Below are positions 59,165 to 64,000 of a DNA stretch of 64,000 bases, one piece after another (the first letter of the stretch is position 1; each line of letters starts with the position of its first letter). The position numbers and the translations under genes were made by a program. The DNA comes from Akkermansia sp. GTDB taxonomy: Bacteria > Verrucomicrobiota > Verrucomicrobiia > Verrucomicrobiales > Akkermansiaceae. The DNA lies in the NCBI GenBank assembly GCA_022787425.1, contig JALFWB010000031.1, forward strand, positions 186,001 to 250,000, in the 5' to 3' direction. Under the pieces are notes generated by a model that saw only the letters and a list, made by a program, of their open reading frames with translations, was not told where the DNA came from and did no database searches.

Positions 59165-59928
59165 TGCACCCATACTTGCTACCTGTTTCCGTGCTCTGCG
59201 TGGCCCCTGTCTTGGCTGCGCAGGGCACGGTTTGCACCACCCTGCCGCAGGTGGAGGAGCATCTGCTGGCTGCCGCCCGCAATCTCGAGCCGGAGTTACA
59301 CCTGCGCGTTGAGCCCGCCCTGCAACCCGCGCTGCAGAAGTACCTTTTCTGCATTACCTCGCAGTTCTGTTTCAAGTTCCGTATGCGCCCGATGCCGGAC
59401 GGTGAGATCATTCTCACCCCGCAATATGCAGATGACTGGCGCATCATCCAATCCCTCACCCGCCCGCAGGCCGGTATCCGTCTCACTGAGCGAGAGGTAA
59501 AGACCCTGGCTGAGGCCCGACGCCGTGTGGCCGCTTTGGTCAAGCCCGGTATGTCCCGATCCGCTGTTGTCAAGGCTTTGCATGATGACTTGGTGAGCCG
59601 CATGACCTACAAGCCCTCCCGCTGGATGGGCGGTGCCTCCGCCGCTCTGCTGGAGAACGAGGGTGTCTGTGAGGCTTACGCCCGCGCGCTCGGACTCATG
59701 CTGCACCTTGCCGACATCCCCTCTCGCAAGGTCTTCGGCATGCTCGATAAGCGCACCACCCACGAGTGGAATCTTGTCTTCATCAACGGTCGCCGCCTCC
59801 ACGTTGATGCCACCCTCTCCGACACCCGCCCCGCTTCCGGCCCTTTCCTCCTCCTCCCGGACTCCGCTCTCTCCCGCACCCATTCCTGGTGCCCCTCCCT
59901 TCTCCCCGCCGCCGAAAAGGAACTGTGA
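59164..59928 (+). CDS. Exported transglutaminase-like protein
   Basis: 254 residues. The N-terminus (MHPYLLPVSVLCVAPVLAAQG) looks like a signal peptide. The C-terminal half is a transglutaminase-like fold with the catalytic triad: Cys in ENEGVCEAYARALGLM, His in TTHEWNLVFING and Asp in LHVDATLSDT. Bacterial members act as proteases or in cell-wall remodelling. The overlap with the TPR gene suggests the two act together, though one is cytosolic by prediction and the other exported. Confidence 0.83.
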   Translation: MHPYLLPVSVLCVAPVLAAQGTVCTTLPQVEEHLLAAARNLEPELHLRVEPALQPALQKYLFCITSQFCFKFRMRPMPDGEIILTPQYADDWRIIQSLTRPQAGIRLTEREVKTLAEARRRVAALVKPGMSRSAVVKALHDDLVSRMTYKPSRWMGGASAALLENEGVCEAYARALGLMLHLADIPSRKVFGMLDKRTTHEWNLVFINGRRLHVDATLSDTRPASGPFLLLPDSALSRTHSWCPSLLPAAEKEL

Positions 59929-60022
59929 GGCCGGCTCCGCGCGGTGATCTCTTGATTCCTCTTCTATTCCGAGGTTAGAGCTGTCGGCCTCTGCAAGTGC
60001 CGCATTGCCGGTTTATGTCAAG

Positions 60023-60056
60023 AAAACGCCCCCGCTGCGGGGGATGCAGCGGGGGC
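60023..60056 (-). terminator. Terminator of the beta-galactosidase gene
   Basis: An 11-bp stem, GCCCCCGCTGC with GCAGCGGGGGC, is followed on the minus strand by TTTTCT. It lies 22 nt after the stop at 60079. Confidence 0.7.
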
Positions 60057-60078
60057 GGGGGAGGATTGGAGCAGGGGC

Positions 60079-63000
60079 TCAGTCCGTCAGCACATCGATG
60101 GTGGAGATGGCCGCAGAGTCGCCGCCGTCGTGGGCAGAGATCGCGATGATGCGGATGTATTCTGCCTGCACGGGGGCGGGGAAGAGGAGCTTCTGCAGAT
60201 CCGTGGTGTTCTCCAGCGAGCCCGTGAGCACAGGCTTGCCCCATTCTTTACCATCGGCAGAGGTGTAGACCTCGTAGTCCTTGATGCGGCCCTTCTGCGG
60301 GGCAGCACTGCGGAGCGAGATGCCCTTGAGGGTGCGCTGAGAACCGAGGGAAAGGCGGATCTCGTGCGGGAAGCCGGCGAGGGTGTTGCCGGTGATCGTG
60401 TGCCAGTAGGTGTTCGGGTTACCGTCCAGTACATTGCGCGCGGCACCACCCTCCGGCAGGTCGGAGCTGACGTAGTTGACCGTCAGGAAGGCGTAGGGCG
60501 GGTACTCTCCGATGACGCGTGTCACGATGGGCGTGATCTCCGCGATGGCGGCGTAGGAGAGCGTGTTGTTCATCGGTTCCAGACAGATCATCTTGATGAA
60601 CTTAGCTGTCTTGCGCTGCGGCAGGTGGGCGATCTGGGCGTTATCCTCGTTCGGCATTTCAATCGTGCAATCCGGCTCAGCGGGCCAGGTTGTGCCGTCC
60701 TCGGAGAGGTAGAACGCGATTTTGCGCACGCGGCCGCCTTCCTCACCCTGGCGGGGGATGATGCGGATACCCGTCAGCTCGCTGCGCACACCGAGGTCGA
60801 TGACCACCTCGTGCGGGTAGGGGGCCGCCGGCTTGTGCCATTCCGAGTGCCAGAAGGTGTCGCGGCGTCCGTCGATGAGTGCCCACGGGGACTCCGCCTT
60901 GCCGGAGGAGCTGGAGCAGGAGACGATGCGCAGTAGGTTATCCGGACGCCAAGCCTCCAAGCCCATGTAGACGAGCGGTGCCGGCAGCTTGCCCTGGCTG
61001 GTGGCCGTGGCGCGCAGCACACCCTCCTCGCGCTGCAGGAAGGGGCCGTTGTAGGGCTGCACCGTGCCGTCCGGCAGGGTGAGGGTGATCTTGGCCCCGC
61101 GGGTGCCGCAGGCGGCGGAGACGTAGCCCAGCTCATCGCGGGAGAGCGTCACGGCCCCGGTGAGGGGCATGCCGGCGCGGCCCAGCTCGCGGGCGTCATC
61201 CCCGGGCATGATGGGACGCAGGTTGAAGGCGAAGGTGGTGGGGTGCGACAGCGGGATGTCGCGGTCGATGGGGCGCGGTCCGCAGGCAGCACCGCCGAGT
61301 CCCAGGGTAAGGGCATCCACGCTCAGGATGGTCGCGCCGGCGCGCTGCAACTCCTCCGGGTGCGCAGCCTCAAACAGGGCCTGCGCCGTGCAGGGCAGAG
61401 CAGAGAAGCTCATCCGCTCCTCTCCGGCGGCAGCCACCATCAGGCCCACGCCGTCCTTGTTCGTGGCAGCCACCCACTTCGTGTCGCAGCGGTTGCCCAT
61501 TTCCATCGGGCGCGGGTAGCGCTCCAACATGTCCTCGGTCTTGCAGCTGTAGACGCCGATGGGCGCACCGGCCTTGCGGTCCGGGTAGTTCTCCCCGGGG
61601 CCGCGTCCGTACCACGTGACGTTGTCGAATTGCTCCGGGAGGGCCAGCGTGTAGCCCAGTTTGGGCAGCACCAGCTTCTCCTCGCTGGGTACGATGCCGG
61701 CCTGCACGCTCACCCAGCCATTCGGCAGGATGGTGTAGACCATCTGAGTGGAGAAGTGGAAAGCCTTGTCCGAGATCGGGCCGCGATCCTCCAGCTCGAA
61801 GCGGCCGCGGTCATAGTTGCGGGCTTGCAGGGCCTCCACGCGCTTGCCTCGGCTGGTGACGGTGGTGGAGATGCGCACCACGCCACCTTCCAGGCGGTCG
61901 ACCAGCATGGGTGAGGCATCGTGAGTCATGTCGCGCAGGCCGTTGGTGAGCCACTGGTTCATGGCCCATTTATCATTGGCCAGCGGGGCGCGGAAGGCGT
62001 TGAGCAGCACGGTGGGTTCCGCTCCCAGCAGGGTGCGGCCTTTCACTTTGTAATCGAAGAGGCCGCCGGTCGTCTTGTCCACGCTGATGGAGAAGTCCGG
62101 GCCGATGACGTCAACCCGGTTATCCGAGTTGCGCACCTGCACGCGGGAGTTGGGGTCGTAGGCCGCCGGTACCAGATCCGGGGAGTAATTGTTGAAACTC
62201 TCGGGCACGGGGATCTGCTCATAAGCCACGACATACCCCTTCTCGGCCCAGTCGGTGTCCTGCTTCAGGGAGAGCTCGAGCTCCAGGAAGTAGAGTCGAT
62301 CGCGTCGGAGGGAGTCAGCGCGCAGCTCGGCGCGGGAGAGGCGCAGCTCGGCGCGGGAGTTGGGGGCAACGTCCGCCGTAAAGCTGCCGGTGGCAATCTC
62401 GTTCTTGCCTTCCTCCAGCAGGCGCCAGCGGCCTTCGAATTCGTTCAGGTTCGTGAAGAGGAATTTGTTGCGCAGTTTGATGACTACATCCTCCCCGGCC
62501 GCGAAGCTGCCCGGAGCGAACTCGGCGTTTTGGTGCACCTTGCGGATTTCCGCATACAGCGGGGTGGGGGTGCGGTCGCTGTAGATAACACCCTTGATGC
62601 AGAAGATGCCATCGTTCGGGTACTCGCCGTGGTCGCCGCCGTAGCTCTGGCGGGTCACTCGGCGCCCGTCGGGCAGGGTCACTTCCTGGTCATAGCTCTG
62701 GTGAATCCACTCCCAAATGCCGCCGCCGATGATGGAGTCGCTGCTGTCGAAGGCCTGCCAGTAGTCGGCCAAGTTGCCCATGGAGTTGCAGAGAATGTGG
62801 GCGTACTCGGAGACGTACCAGGGTTTGTTGAGCTTGCGGGATGCCACGTCGCGGGCCCAGTTGACGCTGGGGTACTGGTTGGAGCGCAGGTCTGCCAGGT
62901 CGTTATTGCGCTCGTACTGGGTCAGGCGGGAGGTGTCGCGGCTCTTGATCCAGTCGCGCACGGCCTCGAAGTTCTTGCCCGGGCCGGCTTCGTTGCCGTA

Positions 63001-64000
63001 GGACCAGATGACGACGCAGGGGTGGTTCTTGCTCTGCTCCACCATGTTCTTGTTGCGCCAGACGTGCTGGGCCTCCCATTCATCGGGGTGGGAGAGGGAG
63101 AGTTCGCCGTAGTAATAACCGTGGGACTCGATGTTCGCCTCGTCGCAGACGTAGATGCCGAGCTCGTCGCACATCTCGTAGAAGAAGGACGGCTGCGGAT
63201 AGTGGGAGTTGCGCACATGGTTGATGTTGGCGCGCTTCATGAGCAGCAGCTCTTGGCGGCACTCTTCCTCCGTGACGGAGTGGCCGTTGGCGTGCTGGCT
63301 CTCGTGGCGGTTCACTCCCTTGAGCTTCACGGGCTGCCCGTTCACCAGGAAGCGGCCGTTGAGCAGTTTCACGTCACGGAAGCCGATGCGGCGTGAGATG
63401 GTTTCGGTGATGCGGCCCTCGGCGTCGCGCAGGGTCAGCAGCAGGCGGTAAAGGTTCGGCTTCTCCGCGCTCCACAGGGCGGGGGCGGTAACGGGAAGCT
63501 GCAGGATCTGCTTGGCGGGCTTGCCCGGGGCCGTCTCGAAGGCGGGGCTGTCGATCGTGCCCACGGTCTTGCCGGCGGCATCCAGCAGCTCGGCTTGCAC
63601 ACTGCCGCCGCAGGCGGTCGCGCGGTTCTCGACGTCGACCTCTACGCGCAGGGTCGCGCTGCTGTAGTCACTCGTGCCGTCCGCGTTTTGCGGGAAGTCG
63701 GTGTGCACGAAGAAGTCGCGGATGAAGGTGCGGGGCGTGCTGAACACGGACACGCTGCGGAAGATGCCGGAGAGACGCCACATGTCCTGGCACTCCAGAT
63801 AAGAGCCGTCGCTGTAGCGATAGACCTCCGCTGCGATGGTATTGGCACCCGGCTTCACATAGGGGGTGATGTCAAAGATGGCGGCTGTGCGGCTGTCCTT
63901 GGAGAAGCCCACCTTTTGCCCGTTTACCCACAGGTAGAAGAAGGAGTCAACGCCGTCGAACTGAATGAACACCTCCCGTCCGTCCCAGTCGGCGGGCAGT
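60079..64000 (-). CDS. GH2 beta-galactosidase with two C-terminal discoidin (CBM32-like) domains, N-terminus beyond window
   Basis: At least 1307 residues; the reading frame is still open at 64000, so the start is missing. In order: GH2 sugar-binding domain (FIQFDGVDSFFYLWVNGQKVG), Ig-like domain, TIM barrel with the acid/base Glu in WSYGNEAG and the nucleophile in WYVSEYAHILCNSMG, LacZ-type domain 4 and small-chain region, then two discoidin-type beta-sandwiches (around SPWALIDGRRDTFWHSEWH and NVLDGNPNTYWHTI). GH2 enzymes with CBM32 modules are common in mucin users. It should release galactose from glycans; linkage is not shown. The missing N-terminus probably carries the signal peptide. 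Confidence 0.93.
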   Translation of the reverse strand, partial: LPADWDGREVFIQFDGVDSFFYLWVNGQKVGFSKDSRTAAIFDITPYVKPGANTIAAEVYRYSDGSYLECQDMWRLSGIFRSVSVFSTPRTFIRDFFVHTDFPQNADGTSDYSSATLRVEVDVENRATACGGSVQAELLDAAGKTVGTIDSPAFETAPGKPAKQILQLPVTAPALWSAEKPNLYRLLLTLRDAEGRITETISRRIGFRDVKLLNGRFLVNGQPVKLKGVNRHESQHANGHSVTEEECRQELLLMKRANINHVRNSHYPQPSFFYEMCDELGIYVCDEANIESHGYYYGELSLSHPDEWEAQHVWRNKNMVEQSKNHPCVVIWSYGNEAGPGKNFEAVRDWIKSRDTSRLTQYERNNDLADLRSNQYPSVNWARDVASRKLNKPWYVSEYAHILCNSMGNLADYWQAFDSSDSIIGGGIWEWIHQSYDQEVTLPDGRRVTRQSYGGDHGEYPNDGIFCIKGVIYSDRTPTPLYAEIRKVHQNAEFAPGSFAAGEDVVIKLRNKFLFTNLNEFEGRWRLLEEGKNEIATGSFTADVAPNSRAELRLSRAELRADSLRRDRLYFLELELSLKQDTDWAEKGYVVAYEQIPVPESFNNYSPDLVPAAYDPNSRVQVRNSDNRVDVIGPDFSISVDKTTGGLFDYKVKGRTLLGAEPTVLLNAFRAPLANDKWAMNQWLTNGLRDMTHDASPMLVDRLEGGVVRISTTVTSRGKRVEALQARNYDRGRFELEDRGPISDKAFHFSTQMVYTILPNGWVSVQAGIVPSEEKLVLPKLGYTLALPEQFDNVTWYGRGPGENYPDRKAGAPIGVYSCKTEDMLERYPRPMEMGNRCDTKWVAATNKDGVGLMVAAAGEERMSFSALPCTAQALFEAAHPEELQRAGATILSVDALTLGLGGAACGPRPIDRDIPLSHPTTFAFNLRPIMPGDDARELGRAGMPLTGAVTLSRDELGYVSAACGTRGAKITLTLPDGTVQPYNGPFLQREEGVLRATATSQGKLPAPLVYMGLEAWRPDNLLRIVSCSSSSGKAESPWALIDGRRDTFWHSEWHKPAAPYPHEVVIDLGVRSELTGIRIIPRQGEEGGRVRKIAFYLSEDGTTWPAEPDCTIEMPNEDNAQIAHLPQRKTAKFIKMICLEPMNNTLSYAAIAEITPIVTRVIGEYPPYAFLTVNYVSSDLPEGGAARNVLDGNPNTYWHTITGNTLAGFPHEIRLSLGSQRTLKGISLRSAAPQKGRIKDYEVYTSADGKEWGKPVLTGSLENTTDLQKLLFPAPVQAEYIRIIAISAHDGGDSAAISTIDVLTD

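Overview
The window is a 64 kb piece of a GC-rich bacterial chromosome. It has no plasmid, phage or insertion-sequence genes. The gene set points to a gut-associated Verrucomicrobiota bacterium, most like an Akkermansia relative. The pointers are a very large autotransporter, a mucin-type beta-galactosidase with two discoidin-like domains, a prepilin-like giant protein resembling the 'Verru_Chthon cassette A' family, a multihaem cytochrome, and many small secreted proteins and lipoproteins. The assignment comes from protein families only, because no rRNA or tRNA gene was found.

Layout. 1-6.6 kb: the end of a LolC/E-type ABC permease, the signal recognition particle RNA, a secreted low-complexity protein, a membrane protein coupled to an ankyrin protein, and a SurA-like chaperone. 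6.7-8.3 kb: a class V aminotransferase and a hotdog thioesterase. 8.4-15.0 kb: a leftward operon purB - six-hairpin glycosidase - holA - mnmG. 15.1-18.7 kb: a second leftward operon, isochorismate synthase - prfB (programmed frameshift at UAA) - trmD - small secreted protein. 18.9-28.3 kb: a PA14-like membrane-anchored protein, a MITE-like repeat and a 2563-residue autotransporter. 28.7-34.6 kb: a lipid-related locus with an Aas-like protein lacking key residues, a Hanks-type kinase and an LplT-PlsC fusion. 34.6-36.5 kb: metallophosphoesterase and ribD.

36.47-36.71 kb is the best candidate for a chromosomal replication origin. It is AT-rich, with three exact and three near-exact DnaA boxes in 165 bp. 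Three parS-like 16-mers follow at 37.4, 38.8 and 40.6 kb, and copies of an unassigned 23-bp palindrome lie around them. mnmE at 42.7 kb and mnmG at 8.4 kb fit an origin neighbourhood. dnaA, parA and parB are not in the window.

37.4-46.9 kb carries a TPR protein, argS, a predicted structured RNA of about 180 nt, a DUF3313-like lipoprotein, a five-haem cytochrome, a 40-residue lipoprotein, mnmE, an M3 peptidase and a DoxX-like protein. 47-50.6 kb has a second MITE-like copy and a MerR regulator divergent from three exported proteins (decarboxylase-cupin, flavodoxin, hydrolase). 50.8-64 kb holds a C39-like protease, the Verru_Chthon-like protein, two pseudouridine synthases, a TPR-transglutaminase pair and the incomplete beta-galactosidase.

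Many promoters place the -10 box only 6-11 nt before the ATG, so leaderless or near-leaderless transcription looks common. Rho-independent terminators close many leftward genes. Translational coupling by ATGA or TGATG overlap is seen four times.
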